The notes: generated from the sequence alone by a model not told the origin. A stretch of 64,000 nucleotides of DNA from a bacterium (GCA_028823995.1 JAPPFD010000011.1:1-64000); one strand, 5' to 3'; positions 16,051-25,520 are shown, numbered from the stretch's first letter. Made by a program: numbers and translations.

Positions 16051-16611
16051 TCAGTCCGACTCGGTGATCGTTACCGAGTTGATCGTCACGTCCGTCAACG
16101 GCCGGTCGTTGCGGTCGGTCGCAACCTTCTGCATGGCGTCCACGACATCCAGACCGGCCACCACCTTGCCGAACAGGGAGTACTGCGGCGGGAGTCGGCG
16201 ACCGTGGGGCCCGCTGATGATGAAGAACTGGCTGCCGTTGGTGTTGGGCCCGGCGTTGGCCATGGCGAGGGAGCCGACTTCGTAGAGTCCCGGTCTGGGC
16301 AACTCGTCCGCGAAGCGATACCCGGGGCCACCCCGGCCGGTGCCGGTGGGATCGCCGCCCTGGCACACGAACCCCTCGATGATCCGGTGGAAGATCACAC
16401 CCTCGTAATAGTGGTAGCGGGCCAGCACCACGAAGTTGTTCACGGTGAGGGGAGCGGAGATAGCGTCGAGGGCTATGGTCAAAGTCCCCATCGACGTCTC
16501 CATCACCGCGGTATAGGACTTGTCGGGATCGATACACATGGGGGGCGGCGTCGGGAAATTGCGACGGACCGGACTGGATCCGTCCGCCGCTGGGCAAGGC
16601 GTTTCGGCCAC
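16051..16611 (-). CDS. Cyclophilin-type peptidyl-prolyl cis-trans isomerase
   Basis: A 186-residue protein with the complete cyclophilin core. It contains FHRIIEGFVCQGGDP, the GGPGYRF segment, and SLAMANAGPNTNGSQFFI, which holds the Met/Ala/Asn/Gln substrate groove. The enzyme speeds proline isomerisation during protein folding. No signal peptide is visible, so it is probably cytoplasmic. The first 30 residues are a Pro-rich extension. The GTG start at 16611 has AAAGGAG 7 bases upstream. It lies 75 bp after the DUF917 gene but no functional link is evident. Confidence 0.93.
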   Translation of the reverse strand: MAETPCPAADGSSPVRRNFPTPPPMCIDPDKSYTAVMETSMGTLTIALDAISAPLTVNNFVVLARYHYYEGVIFHRIIEGFVCQGGDPTGTGRGGPGYRFADELPRPGLYEVGSLAMANAGPNTNGSQFFIISGPHGRRLPPQYSLFGKVVAGLDVVDAMQKVATDRNDRPLTDVTINSVTITESD

Positions 16612-16686
16612 GGAGGGTCTCCTTTTGTTGCTGTGTCTTCAGGAAGGGACGGGCTAAACCCTAATCACACCTGCCGTCCGAAGAGG

Positions 16687-17760
16687 TCAGATGACCAGCG
16701 GACGGTAATCGATGTCGTAGCCGAAGGCCCGGGGTCCCACCACCTCCAGGGCTTTCGGTGTCTTGAGAAGGTCGGGGCACGGGATCACCAGGACATCGGC
16801 CCGCAACCCGTATCGGACCAGTTCGGTCGTGATCGGTTCGCCCTCGTCGGTGGTCACCAGGGTGATGAGGTCGGGAACGGTGACGGGGACCTCGTCACCC
16901 TCGCGGATCACCAGGTTCTCGTTCTGGAAGTCGATCTCTATCCGGCGTCCGGCGTCGTCATCCAGTCCCTCGACCACCAATCGTCCCTTGGCGAAGCCCC
17001 GCGTGGCCCGCCGCTCCACGTCGACCACCTTCCCCCGGATGTACCGGCGCCCACCCGCCTCCCTCACAATGGCTTCGCCCGGGTCCTGGTGGCGCTTGCG
17101 GGCGTCCAGCACCGCTCTTCCGATCCGGACAGCGAGGGAGAACGTGTTGGGGATTATGGCCCTGCGGCAGAAGGCCCCGTCCATCACCGCGTTGGCCAGG
17201 CCGGCGTGACCCCCCATGTCGATGGTGACCGACCGCATGATTCTCTCCAGCCAGTGGGCGTCCAGGACGCGGTCCAACACGATGCGGTTGCCCCGCTCGT
17301 CGGCCAGAGCGGCCGGGAACGGCGATCCTCCGTAGATGAGGTAGGTGATCATCTGAAGCTCGGGGAAGGCCCTTCCCATTCCGTCGCCGTCCACCACCGG
17401 GATGCCGAGGCGGGCCCCGACCACCAGGGGCACCATCGAGTTCCCCCCGCCCATCTCGAAGGGAGCGATGGCGGTGAATTTCCTGCCCAGGTGACGCTCC
17501 AGCGCCCGGACGGCGTCGGTCTCCTCGTTCCCTCCCGCCACTTTCTCGTATGCAACCACGGGAGAGCCCATCCCGCCCACCGCCACCAGCAGATCGTCGT
17601 CGGCTATTTCCGTCGGATCGATGATTTCGATCCTCCTACCGGCGCGCAACTCCGCACGAGCTCGCAACCTTCCCAGGTAGGGGTTTCCCCCTCCGCCGGT
17701 GCCGAGGATGGCCGCCCCGATCGCTGCGGGAGTCAGATCTTCCTCGGTTACATTCCACAT
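16687..17760 (-). CDS. DUF917 family protein
   Basis: A 357-residue protein of the DUF917 family, which often accompanies or is fused to hydantoinase-A/oxoprolinase-like ATPases. Visible family traits are an N-terminal ILGTGGGGNPYLG glycine loop, APFEMGGGNSMVPL near residue 120, and GRAFPELQM. ATG 17760 is taken as the start; the frame runs 11 codons further without a ribosome site. A hydantoinase-A gene lies about 4 kb away at 21850, in the divergent unit, so a shared pathway is plausible. A role on a cyclic amide or thiohydantoin is inference from family context only. Confidence 0.8.
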   Translation of the reverse strand: MWNVTEEDLTPAAIGAAILGTGGGGNPYLGRLRARAELRAGRRIEIIDPTEIADDDLLVAVGGMGSPVVAYEKVAGGNEETDAVRALERHLGRKFTAIAPFEMGGGNSMVPLVVGARLGIPVVDGDGMGRAFPELQMITYLIYGGSPFPAALADERGNRIVLDRVLDAHWLERIMRSVTIDMGGHAGLANAVMDGAFCRRAIIPNTFSLAVRIGRAVLDARKRHQDPGEAIVREAGGRRYIRGKVVDVERRATRGFAKGRLVVEGLDDDAGRRIEIDFQNENLVIREGDEVPVTVPDLITLVTTDEGEPITTELVRYGLRADVLVIPCPDLLKTPKALEVVGPRAFGYDIDYRPLVI

Positions 17761-17827
17761 CTGCACTGTTCCCGTTCGCGAGACACCACCCAACCCTGTC
17801 AGTCTACGCGCGGGACGGCCCGGCCGT

Positions 17828-18130
17828 TTAGAAGGGCCGTGGTTGGGGAGTCAGCATCCTCAGGTCCTCGCCTGCGATGTAGTCCATCGGGTCGAAGGAC
17901 AACTCGGCCCATCGAGGATCGGCCTCGTATCGCTCTTCGGCCTCCGCGAATGACAGGTCGCCGTCGTAATGCACTATCCAGACGTACTGGCAGGTCTCCT
18001 CCACCAGCCACGGGCCGTCGAGCCGGAAGCCGTGGTCCAGGCGGATCGGCACGATCTCTTCATTCACCTTCCGGGCGAACTCCTGCCAGGTGTCGGGATG
18101 GAGGTTGTAGATACGTAGTTGGGCCGCCAT
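17828..18130 (-). CDS. NIPSNAP-like small protein
   Basis: A roughly 100-residue protein with the pattern of NIPSNAP/dimeric alpha-beta-barrel domains: QLRIYNLHPDTWQEF at the start and a central FRLDGPWLVEE. Such proteins are small and cytoplasmic, with unclear function, and often sit near oxidoreductases. ATG 18130 has AGGA 8 bases upstream; ATG 18139 is an alternative that adds three residues. It is divergent from the molybdenum hydroxylase genes across about 100 bp, which may hold shared regulation. Confidence 0.65.
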   Translation of the reverse strand: MAAQLRIYNLHPDTWQEFARKVNEEIVPIRLDHGFRLDGPWLVEETCQYVWIVHYDGDLSFAEAEERYEADPRWAELSFDPMDYIAGEDLRMLTPQPRPF

Positions 18131-18237
18131 TTTCGGCATCCTAGCAGGTCAGATGGGATAAACCCGGTGCTGCTTCGGGACCACATTTCGCCCTTCTATG
18201 TAGACTTCGGGAACCTGATTTCCTGAGGTGACGATCG

Positions 18238-19095
18238 ATGCAATTCCTGGCGCCGGATACGGTCGAAGAGGCCCTTCGGTTGCTGTCGGACAGGGGAGAT
18301 CTCCGGGTGTTGGCCGGCGGGACGGACGTCATGATTCAACGCATGACCGGTCAGCTGCCTCGTTCCGAGTCGCTCCTGTACATCGGAGGACTGGCCGATC
18401 TGCGGGGGGTTAGCCGCTCGAATGGAATGATCCGGATAGGCGCCCTGACCACCCACCGGGACCTCCGGTGTGATCGGACCATCGTCACCCATTTGCCCTC
18501 GTTTGCCGAGGCCGCCGCCACGGTGGGGGGATGGCAGACCCAGGCGGTCGGAACCATTGGGGGCAATCTCTGCAACGCCTCGCCTGCCGCCGATCTGGCG
18601 CCCCCGATCCTGGTTGCCGATGCGACCATGGTGGTGTCCGCTGCCGATGCCCCGATGCGGATCCCGGCCGACCGTTTCTTCGTGGACAGGCGTCGCACCG
18701 CCCTGCCGGCCGGCCAGATCCTCCTGGAGATTGAGGTGCCGGCGCCCCCCGAAGACACCTGGGAGTCCTATCTCAAGGTGGGACGGAGGGGCGCTATGGA
18801 GGTTGCCCTGGTTGGCTTGGCAGCCCGCTTCAGCATGGTCGGCAACCGGATCACAACCGCCCGACTGGCGGTGTGCTCGGTGGCGCCCACGCCCCGGAGG
18901 CTGCGTCATGCCGAAGAGGCGTTGACGGGCTCCACGCTCGATGAGGAAGCGGCGGCGGAGGCGGCCCGACGGGCGACAGAAGAAGTGGACCCGATCGACG
19001 ACCAGCGGGCCACCGCTACCTACCGGCGGATGCTGGTAGGGCGCCTCATCCGAAAAGCCGCCCGCCTGGCGCGCCAGAGCCTGGAGATCCGATGA
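18238..19095 (+). CDS. Molybdenum hydroxylase FAD-binding subunit (CoxM/XdhB type)
   Basis: A 285-residue medium subunit. It has the FAD-binding loops LAGGTDVM (residues about 25-32) and TIGGNLCNASPAAD (about 100-114). A C-terminal CO dehydrogenase flavoprotein domain begins near residue 175. It passes electrons from the iron-sulfur subunit to an acceptor. ATG 18238 has a GAGGTG upstream. Its stop overlaps the next start by ATGA. The subunit order M-S-L matches aerobic CO dehydrogenase-like and purine or heterocycle hydroxylases. Confidence 0.92.
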   Translation: MQFLAPDTVEEALRLLSDRGDLRVLAGGTDVMIQRMTGQLPRSESLLYIGGLADLRGVSRSNGMIRIGALTTHRDLRCDRTIVTHLPSFAEAAATVGGWQTQAVGTIGGNLCNASPAADLAPPILVADATMVVSAADAPMRIPADRFFVDRRRTALPAGQILLEIEVPAPPEDTWESYLKVGRRGAMEVALVGLAARFSMVGNRITTARLAVCSVAPTPRRLRHAEEALTGSTLDEEAAAEAARRATEEVDPIDDQRATATYRRMLVGRLIRKAARLARQSLEIR

Positions 19096-19565
19096 CGCAG
19101 GAACTCAGCATGGAGGTCAACGGGATCCGCCGGACAGTGGAGGTCGCCGGCGACGAGGTCCTCCTGGACACGCTCCGGGACCGCCTGTATCTGACCGGGA
19201 CCAAGCGGGGCTGCGACGAGGGCGAATGCGGAGCCTGCACGGTGATCGTCGACGGTGCGCCCGTCCATTCCTGCATTTTCCCGGCTCTGGCGGCCGAAGG
19301 CGCCGAGGTCAGGACTGTGGAGGGCCTGGCCGGCTCGGCGGGACGACTGAACCCCCTCCAGAGAGCCTTCGTCGACCAGGCGGCCGTGCAGTGCGGTTTC
19401 TGCACGCCGGGCTTTTTGATGACGCTGACCGCGCTGCTCGAAACCAATTCATCCGCCTCCGACTGCGAAGTCGACGACGCCATCGCGGGCAACATCTGCC
19501 GCTGCACCGGATACACCGCCATCCGGGCCGCGGTCAGGTCTCTGGTAAGGGAGGGCGGGGCGTGA
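19092..19565 (+). CDS. Molybdenum hydroxylase 2Fe-2S subunit (CoxS type)
   Basis: A 157-residue iron-sulfur subunit with all eight Cys. The plant-ferredoxin cluster uses GCDEGECGACTV and the later Cys of HSCIF. The second cluster uses QCGFCTPG and NICRCTGY. It carries electrons from the Mo centre to FAD. Both ends overlap neighbours (ATGA before, GTGA after), showing tight coupling for stoichiometric assembly. The length is normal for the family. Confidence 0.95.
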   Translation: MTQELSMEVNGIRRTVEVAGDEVLLDTLRDRLYLTGTKRGCDEGECGACTVIVDGAPVHSCIFPALAAEGAEVRTVEGLAGSAGRLNPLQRAFVDQAAVQCGFCTPGFLMTLTALLETNSSASDCEVDDAIAGNICRCTGYTAIRAAVRSLVREGGA

Positions 19566-21847
19566 CGGCCGTGGGCATGGGAACGTCGCGGTCCGACGCC
19601 GACGCCAAGGTGCGGGGCCTGGCCGTATACGGTGTCGACTACCGGGAGGCGGGGATGCTCCATGCCCGGCTGCTGCGGTCCCCGGTTCCGGCCGGAAGAA
19701 TCATCCGGCTCGACGTGACCGAAGCTCGCTCCAGCCCCGGAGTCCACGCGGTGATTACCGCCGCCGATGCGCCCGAGCACCGAAACGGCCTGGTCCTCCT
19801 GGACACGCCCTTCTTCGCCGACGACATGGTGCTCTACGAAGGGGAACCCATCGCAATGGTGGTGGCCGACACCGCCACACAAGCCCAGTCGGCGATCGAG
19901 ACCATCGAACTGGAGATAGAAGAGCTGGAGCCGGTCTCCAACGTGGCCGAAGCGCTTGCGCCCGGCGCCAGGCTCCTCCACCCCGATCTGGACTCCTATG
20001 AGATCCTTCCCGGGACCGCACCCTGGCCGAAGGGAGGGAACTGTGGGGGGGTGATGTCATCCGACCCCGGGGACGTAGACGAGGCGTTCGAGGAAGCCGA
20101 CGTCATCGTGGAGGACGTCTACACCGTTCCCCGCCAGTACCAGGCCTATCTAGAGCCCAAGTCGGCCACCGCCTCCTATGACGGCTGGCGGTGGACCCTG
20201 AACGTGTCCCATCAATTCCCCTACAAGGCGCGCAGCAGGGTGGCCCAGTCGCTGGGAGTAGCCGAGTCCCGGATCCGGGTGGTCGGACATCACATCGGAG
20301 GCGGTTTCGGGGCCCGTCTCGACCTCGGCATCGAGCATTACGCGGCGATCGGCGCCTCCCTCACCGGCAGGACCGTCCAACTTCTCAACGACCGGGAAGA
20401 AGACCTCCTCTCCTGCATGTCCCGCGAGAACGCCACCATCAGGGTGCGCTCGGGGCTGACGAACCAGGGTCGGATCGTCGCCCGGGAGTTCGAATGCCTG
20501 ATGGATTCCGGCGCCTACGCGGGAGACACGCCCTATCTGACCAGCATCGTGCTCTTGATGGCCGGCTCGGTGTACCGGGTCGGGCCCACCCGGGTGACGG
20601 CCAAGAGCGTCTACACCAACACCGCGCCATCGGGAGCCTTCCGGGGAGTCTGCGGAACCTATCTCTGTTTCGCACTGGAAAGGCACACCGACCGACTGGC
20701 CCAGGCGATCGGCATGGACCGGCGAGAGTTCAGGATGCGCAACCTCTTCGAGCCTGGCGACTCCATGCTCAACGGACAGACCCTGGAGGACGCCGACATC
20801 CTGCGGGAGGCCTTCGACCGGGTCGAGGATGCAGCCCCCTGGGATAAGGCGGGGAAAGGTCCCCTGCGGGGGGTGGGGTCCGCCGCGGTCATCTGGCTCA
20901 CCAACCCCCTGGCCGGTTCCGCCACGCTGGGAATCCAGGAGGACGGTTCCCTGGGAGTCTCGACCGCCGCCACCGAGAACGGCAGCGGCGCTGTGACCAT
21001 GGGTCTTCGACAGATCGCCGCCGCCGAGTTCGGCCTGGACGCCGACCAGGTGTACGTGACCTCTCCTGACACCGACACCCAGGCCTACGACGCCGGATCG
21101 CAGGGGAGCAGGACCACCCACGTGGTGGGGATGGCCATCGAAGCGGCCGCCAGGCAGATGAAACCACGCCTCTTCAACATCGCCTCGGGCCTCCTGGCAG
21201 TACCTCCCGACGACCTGGAACTGGGCGGGGGCAGAGTATCCGTGCGCGCCGACCCGTCCCGAGCGGTCTCTCTGGCGGAGGTGGCCCGCACCGCCCTGGG
21301 CGCCGGGGGGCCGCTCAGCGCGACGGGGACCTACAGCGTCCCCCTTCCCAAATGGGACCCCGATTCGGCCGAGGGCCTTTTGTTTCCGGTCTTCCCGGTC
21401 CCCACCTATCACGTCCACCAGGCCGAGGTGGAAGTCGATCCCGACGACGGCTCGGTCCGGGTCACCCGGTATGTCGTAGCCCAGGAGGTGGGGCGGATGA
21501 TCAACCCGGACGGCGTCTACGGCCAGATCCAGGGAGGAGTCGCCCAGGGAATGGGATACGCACTATGGGAGGGTCTGGAAAGCCACAGGGGTCGCTACAC
21601 CCGCCGCACCCTGGAATCGTACGGGTTGCCCCTGGCGGTGGACATACCCGATGTGGAGGTAATCATTCTCGAGCATCCCTGCGAGGCGGGTCCCTTCGGG
21701 GCGAAGGGGGTTGCCGAGCCGCCCATCGTGCCGGTCGCCGCGGCCATCGCCAACGCCGTCTCAGACGCCACCGGCGCCGACGTCACCAGCCTCCCGATAG
21801 ACCCCGAGGAGTTGCTGGCGGCCATTGACAGACTGCAGGAAGGCTGA
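19562..21847 (+). CDS. Molybdenum hydroxylase large (Mo-cofactor) subunit
   Basis: A 761-residue catalytic subunit of the xanthine dehydrogenase/aldehyde oxidase family. GTG 19562 overlaps the small-subunit stop; an earlier open frame is a shadow inside that gene. Mo-cofactor features are HHIGGGFGAR near residue 240 and the active-site Glu in GAKGVAEPP near the C-terminus. The form I CO dehydrogenase active-site signature (AYRCSFR) is absent. The equivalent region reads GAFRGVCGTYLCF, where most relatives have GAFRGFGGPQ, so the cofactor-contacting PQ is lost. The substrate is therefore probably a heterocycle or aldehyde, possibly an unusual one. Confidence 0.92.
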   Translation: MTAVGMGTSRSDADAKVRGLAVYGVDYREAGMLHARLLRSPVPAGRIIRLDVTEARSSPGVHAVITAADAPEHRNGLVLLDTPFFADDMVLYEGEPIAMVVADTATQAQSAIETIELEIEELEPVSNVAEALAPGARLLHPDLDSYEILPGTAPWPKGGNCGGVMSSDPGDVDEAFEEADVIVEDVYTVPRQYQAYLEPKSATASYDGWRWTLNVSHQFPYKARSRVAQSLGVAESRIRVVGHHIGGGFGARLDLGIEHYAAIGASLTGRTVQLLNDREEDLLSCMSRENATIRVRSGLTNQGRIVAREFECLMDSGAYAGDTPYLTSIVLLMAGSVYRVGPTRVTAKSVYTNTAPSGAFRGVCGTYLCFALERHTDRLAQAIGMDRREFRMRNLFEPGDSMLNGQTLEDADILREAFDRVEDAAPWDKAGKGPLRGVGSAAVIWLTNPLAGSATLGIQEDGSLGVSTAATENGSGAVTMGLRQIAAAEFGLDADQVYVTSPDTDTQAYDAGSQGSRTTHVVGMAIEAAARQMKPRLFNIASGLLAVPPDDLELGGGRVSVRADPSRAVSLAEVARTALGAGGPLSATGTYSVPLPKWDPDSAEGLLFPVFPVPTYHVHQAEVEVDPDDGSVRVTRYVVAQEVGRMINPDGVYGQIQGGVAQGMGYALWEGLESHRGRYTRRTLESYGLPLAVDIPDVEVIILEHPCEAGPFGAKGVAEPPIVPVAAAIANAVSDATGADVTSLPIDPEELLAAIDRLQEG

Positions 21848-21849
21848 CA

Positions 21850-23400
21850 TTGCGCCTCGGCATCGACGTCGGAGGCACTAACACCGACGCGGTCCTGATG
21901 CGGGGCCGCCATGTCGTTTCGTCCTGCAAGACCCCGACCACCCCCGATGTCTCATCCGGCATAGGCGCTGCGCTCCGGCAGGTACTCGCCTCCCCGACGG
22001 TCGATCCCCGGGAGATCCAGGCGGTGATGATCGGCACCACCCACTTCACCAACGCAGTCGTAGAGGCTCGGCAGTTGGCGGCCACCGCCGCCGTCCGTCT
22101 CGGCGCGCCGGCCACTCTGGCTGTACCTCCCATGACCGACTGGCCGGACCGCCTGCGCCGGGCCCTGGGGGACCACACCTATGTGTGCCGCGGCGGCCAC
22201 GAGTTCGACGGACGGGAGATATCTGCCCTCGACGTCGATGAACTCAGACGCGTCGCATCGGAGATCGGCGAAGCCGGCGTCACCTCGGTGGCCGTGACCT
22301 CGGTGTTCTCGCCGGTCAACCCTGAGATGGAGACCGCTGCTGCCGCCGTCCTCACCGAGGAGTTGCCCGGGGCAAAGGTCTCCCTCTCCAGGGAAATCGG
22401 ACGGGTGGGCCTCTTCGAAAGGGAGAACGCCACCATCCTGAACGCCTCTCTGCGCCCCCTCGCAGACCGTGTGTTCGACGGTTTCGAAGAGGTGGTGGCC
22501 CAAGCCGGAGTGCGCGCTCCGGTGTTCATCTCGCAGAACGACGGCACCCTGCTGGGCCTCGACTACGCCCGCCGCTATCCGGTCGCCACGTTCGCGTCGG
22601 GGCCCACCAACTCGATGCGGGGCGCCGCTTTCCTGAGCGGCGTCGAGAACGGCGTCGTGATAGATGTGGGAGGGACGACCACCGACGTGGGAATCCTGGT
22701 GGGGGGTTTTCCCAGGGAAGCCTCGGTGGTGGTTCACGTCAGCGGGGTGATGACCAACTTCCGGATGCCCGACGTGCTGTCGCTGGGCATCGGCGGCGGT
22801 TCGCTGGTCCGGTCTGAAGGGAATCAGGTAACGGTCGGTCCCGAAAGCGTCGGATACCGGCTCGACGAGCGAGCGCTGGTCTTCGGGGGACCGGATCTCA
22901 CCGCCACCGACATCGCAGTAGCCGGAGGCCTGGCCTCCATCGGAGATCGGGAAGCTGTCGACCGGGTGGAAACAGATGTGGTCAAGCGGGCACTGGACCG
23001 GATCCGCCAGGAGGTGGCGGGAGCCGTCGACCGGTTGAAGACGAGCCCCGACCCCGTGTCGGCGATCGTGGTGGGCGGGGGGTCGATTCTCCTGGAGGAC
23101 GATCTCCGGGGTGTCAGCGAGATGGTCCGACCGGCCCATTTCGCGGTGGCCAACGCCATCGGGGCGGCGATCGCCCAGGTGGGGGGAGAGGTGGACAGGA
23201 TCTATTCACTCGACGACACAGGTCGGGAGGAAGCCTTGGAATCCGCCCGTGCCGAAGCGGTGGACAGAGCGATCGTGGCGGGCGCCGACCCCGCCACCGT
23301 GGAGGTGGTGGACATCGAGGAGGTGCCGCTCGCCTACCTTCCCTCCAATGCGGTACGGATCAGGATGAAGGCGGTTGGCGACCTGGAGTTGTCGGTCTGA
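21850..23400 (+). CDS. Hydantoinase A/oxoprolinase-family protein (short form)
   Basis: A 516-residue protein with an actin-like ATPase fold. N-terminal Hydant_A_N features are GIDVGGTNTDAVL and GTTHFTNAVV, and the Hydantoinase_A domain has VIDVGGTTTDVGIL near residue 275. It is shorter than full-length HyuA (about 700 residues) and has no HyuB partner adjacent, a form often found near DUF917 proteins such as the one at 16687. The TTG start has AGGAAGG 7 bases upstream. It begins 2 bp after the Mo subunit stop. ATP-dependent opening or activation of a cyclic amide is the likely role. Confidence 0.87.
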   Translation: MRLGIDVGGTNTDAVLMRGRHVVSSCKTPTTPDVSSGIGAALRQVLASPTVDPREIQAVMIGTTHFTNAVVEARQLAATAAVRLGAPATLAVPPMTDWPDRLRRALGDHTYVCRGGHEFDGREISALDVDELRRVASEIGEAGVTSVAVTSVFSPVNPEMETAAAAVLTEELPGAKVSLSREIGRVGLFERENATILNASLRPLADRVFDGFEEVVAQAGVRAPVFISQNDGTLLGLDYARRYPVATFASGPTNSMRGAAFLSGVENGVVIDVGGTTTDVGILVGGFPREASVVVHVSGVMTNFRMPDVLSLGIGGGSLVRSEGNQVTVGPESVGYRLDERALVFGGPDLTATDIAVAGGLASIGDREAVDRVETDVVKRALDRIRQEVAGAVDRLKTSPDPVSAIVVGGGSILLEDDLRGVSEMVRPAHFAVANAIGAAIAQVGGEVDRIYSLDDTGREEALESARAEAVDRAIVAGADPATVEVVDIEEVPLAYLPSNAVRIRMKAVGDLELSV

Positions 23401-23691
23401 TCTCCGGAGTACATATTCGCATACATCCCGGTGGTTGCGCCCGCGGCGTTGTAAGAAGGGGTGAACGAAGGACTGCCCTTCCCCCCGCTTGAACGCCACT
23501 CGCCCCCCAACCAAATTTTCTTGGCTCTCGCACAGAGAAACCCCTGCTCAGCCCGCGCGAAACGGGATCTGGGGGTAGCCTTAACAGGGTATTCGACCGA
23601 TGCCACGGTACATGCGTTATGTCTGATTGGTTAGTTGATAGGGCAATTTCACGCCTGAGAGTATGAGTTGAGAAGAGGCAAGGAGGTCTTT
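23401..23691. other. Intergenic region upstream of importer operon
   Basis: No gene seen in this 291-bp stretch. It is less GC-rich near the right end and probably contains the promoter for the binding-protein gene. No known riboswitch was recognised. Confidence 0.5.
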
Positions 23692-25452
23692 ATGCAAAAC
23701 ACGCGACTGTGGCTGCTTACACCCAAGAGGATTGCAATCCTGTTGGCTTTCACTCTTGTCGCAGCGGGGTGCGGAGGCGACGACGAGGAGACGGCTGCAA
23801 CCACTGCTACCACCGCGGCCCAAGAGGCCACAACCACGGCGGCGCCGGAGGCGCCGGCCACGACCGCCGCCGAAGAAGACGAGCCCGAGGAGGCGCCGAC
23901 CACCACCGAAGCGATGGAGGAGCCAGTAGAGAAGCCCGTGATCGTGGCGTCGCTGGCCGACACGCCCAACCTGATCGAGCTGCACACGTTCCGGACCACG
24001 TCCGCCTATGCGGTGACCAACGCGGTCTACGAGCCTCTGATCAAACAGGTCCTCGAGGAACAGCCCAACGGCTTGTTGCAGGGATCGTTTGTCGACCATC
24101 ACGGCGCGGGGGCCGAGTCCTTCGAGATCACAGAGACGGCCGACGGCGGCTTCCTGGCCACCTTCACGATCCGACAGGGCCAGACCTTCTCGGACGGCAC
24201 CCCGGTGACCGCGGCCGACTACAAGTACGTGTTCGACCGCTCCATCGAGGGTCCCGGATACATAGGGCTGCTGCTCCCGTTCGTGGGCATCTCCAGCACC
24301 GACCAGATCAGGGTGACCGGCGACTACACCTTCGAGGTGGAGACCACAGTGCAATCTCCCCTGTTCCGCAGGTTCCTCACCTTCCAGGTGTTCGGAGCCA
24401 TGAACAAGGCCGAGGCCGAGGCGAACGCCACCGAGGATGACCCCTGGTCATTCGCGTACTACAACGACAAGGGCGGCGGATCGGGTCCCTACTGGGTATC
24501 CAAGTTCGACCCCGACAACGAAGTGGTGCTCGAGCCCAATCCCGGCTACTGGAACGCCGACGCCCTGCCCAACGCAGGCGTGATCATCAGGCCCATCCCC
24601 GACGCCAACGAGAAGGCGCGGTTGATCGCGGCAGGTGAGATCGACGTGGCGACCGGCATCCCGCCCAAGCTGTTGGCGGTTCTGGAGGATGACCCCAACG
24701 TCACCATCTGGGCCAGCCAGACCACCGGGGTCCACTACCTGGCCATGAACCAGACCATCGCGCCGATGGACAACCTCCATCTGCGCCAGGCCATCGTCAG
24801 CGCGGTGCCCTACCAGGCGCTGATCGACAACGTGATGTTCGGGTTCGCATCTCCTGCCAAGGGAGTCGTGACCTCCAACATGGAGACCCACGACTCCTCG
24901 ATCGGAGCCAACTTCAGCCAGGACCTCGATGCGGCCCGTGCCCATCTGGAAGCCTCCGGTGTGGGTGATCTCACCCTGGTACTCGGAGTTCGCGAGTCCC
25001 GCCTGGGCGACCAGGAGGCTGCGGTGCTGATCCAGGACGCTCTCCGCCAGGTCGGACTCACGGTCGACGTGCAGATCCTGCCCGACGGTGACTTCTCCGG
25101 TCGGATCAACGCCAACGAGTTGCCGTTGTTCATCCACGACTGGTTCTCCTGGGGCGAGGATCCCTTCTACCAGATGAGGTTCCTCACCACCTGCGGCCAG
25201 TTCGTCAACTACGCCCGGTTTTGCAACGAGGCGTATGACGCTCTCGTCAACGAAGGCACTTTCACCACCGACCCGGCGGTCCGCCAGGACGTCTCGTCCC
25301 AGGCACAGCAGATCTTCTTGGATCAGGCTGTCTGGGCGCCGCTCTGGTCCTCGGATCGGACTTACGTGACTCACAAGTGCGTCACCGGTGTTGTGCAGGA
25401 CTACACCCGGATACCGGTCTTCACCGAGATGTCGAAGATCCCGGGCTGCTGA
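23692..25452 (+). CDS. ABC transporter substrate-binding lipoprotein, family 5 (Dpp/Opp type)
   Basis: A 586-residue precursor. The signal peptide ends in LVAAGC, giving a strong lipobox, then an Ala/Thr/Glu-rich linker of about 50 residues tethers the binding domain. The family-5 domain shows IRQGQTFSDGTPVTAADYKY and later GYWNADALP. Four Cys near the C-terminus may make disulphides. ATG 23692 has AAGGAGG 5 bases upstream; an in-frame start 8 codons earlier is less likely. It is followed by permease and ATPase genes, so it delivers substrate to that importer. Confidence 0.93.
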   Translation: MQNTRLWLLTPKRIAILLAFTLVAAGCGGDDEETAATTATTAAQEATTTAAPEAPATTAAEEDEPEEAPTTTEAMEEPVEKPVIVASLADTPNLIELHTFRTTSAYAVTNAVYEPLIKQVLEEQPNGLLQGSFVDHHGAGAESFEITETADGGFLATFTIRQGQTFSDGTPVTAADYKYVFDRSIEGPGYIGLLLPFVGISSTDQIRVTGDYTFEVETTVQSPLFRRFLTFQVFGAMNKAEAEANATEDDPWSFAYYNDKGGGSGPYWVSKFDPDNEVVLEPNPGYWNADALPNAGVIIRPIPDANEKARLIAAGEIDVATGIPPKLLAVLEDDPNVTIWASQTTGVHYLAMNQTIAPMDNLHLRQAIVSAVPYQALIDNVMFGFASPAKGVVTSNMETHDSSIGANFSQDLDAARAHLEASGVGDLTLVLGVRESRLGDQEAAVLIQDALRQVGLTVDVQILPDGDFSGRINANELPLFIHDWFSWGEDPFYQMRFLTTCGQFVNYARFCNEAYDALVNEGTFTTDPAVRQDVSSQAQQIFLDQAVWAPLWSSDRTYVTHKCVTGVVQDYTRIPVFTEMSKIPGC

Positions 25453-25464
25453 ATCAAACGAGAA

Positions 25465-25499
25465 AGGGCGGGGGCGGCCAGTCCGTCCCCGTCCGCCCT
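25465..25499 (+). terminator. Intercistronic stem-loop
   Basis: AGGGCGG pairs with CCGCCCT, and the inner GC-rich bases pair partly. It sits between the binding-protein stop and the first permease, with no T-run after it. Such hairpins usually lower downstream expression or protect the upstream mRNA, so that the binding protein is made in excess. Confidence 0.5.
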
Positions 25500-25520
25500 C
25501 GGTAGGGTTTATCCCGTCTG

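Noticed and set aside
16204-18144. 646-codon plus-strand open frame
   Set aside because: It is antisense to the cyclophilin, DUF917 and NIPSNAP-like genes and has a His/Pro/Arg-rich composition typical of shadow frames in GC-rich DNA.
19562-21847. Aerobic carbon monoxide dehydrogenase (CoxL)
   Set aside because: The AYRCSFR signature of form I CoxL is absent and the loop reads GAFRGVCG, so only a general molybdenum hydroxylase call is justified.
23401-23691. Riboswitch upstream of the Dpp-type importer
   Set aside because: No motif of a known class (guanidine, glycine, SAM, TPP) could be matched by eye.
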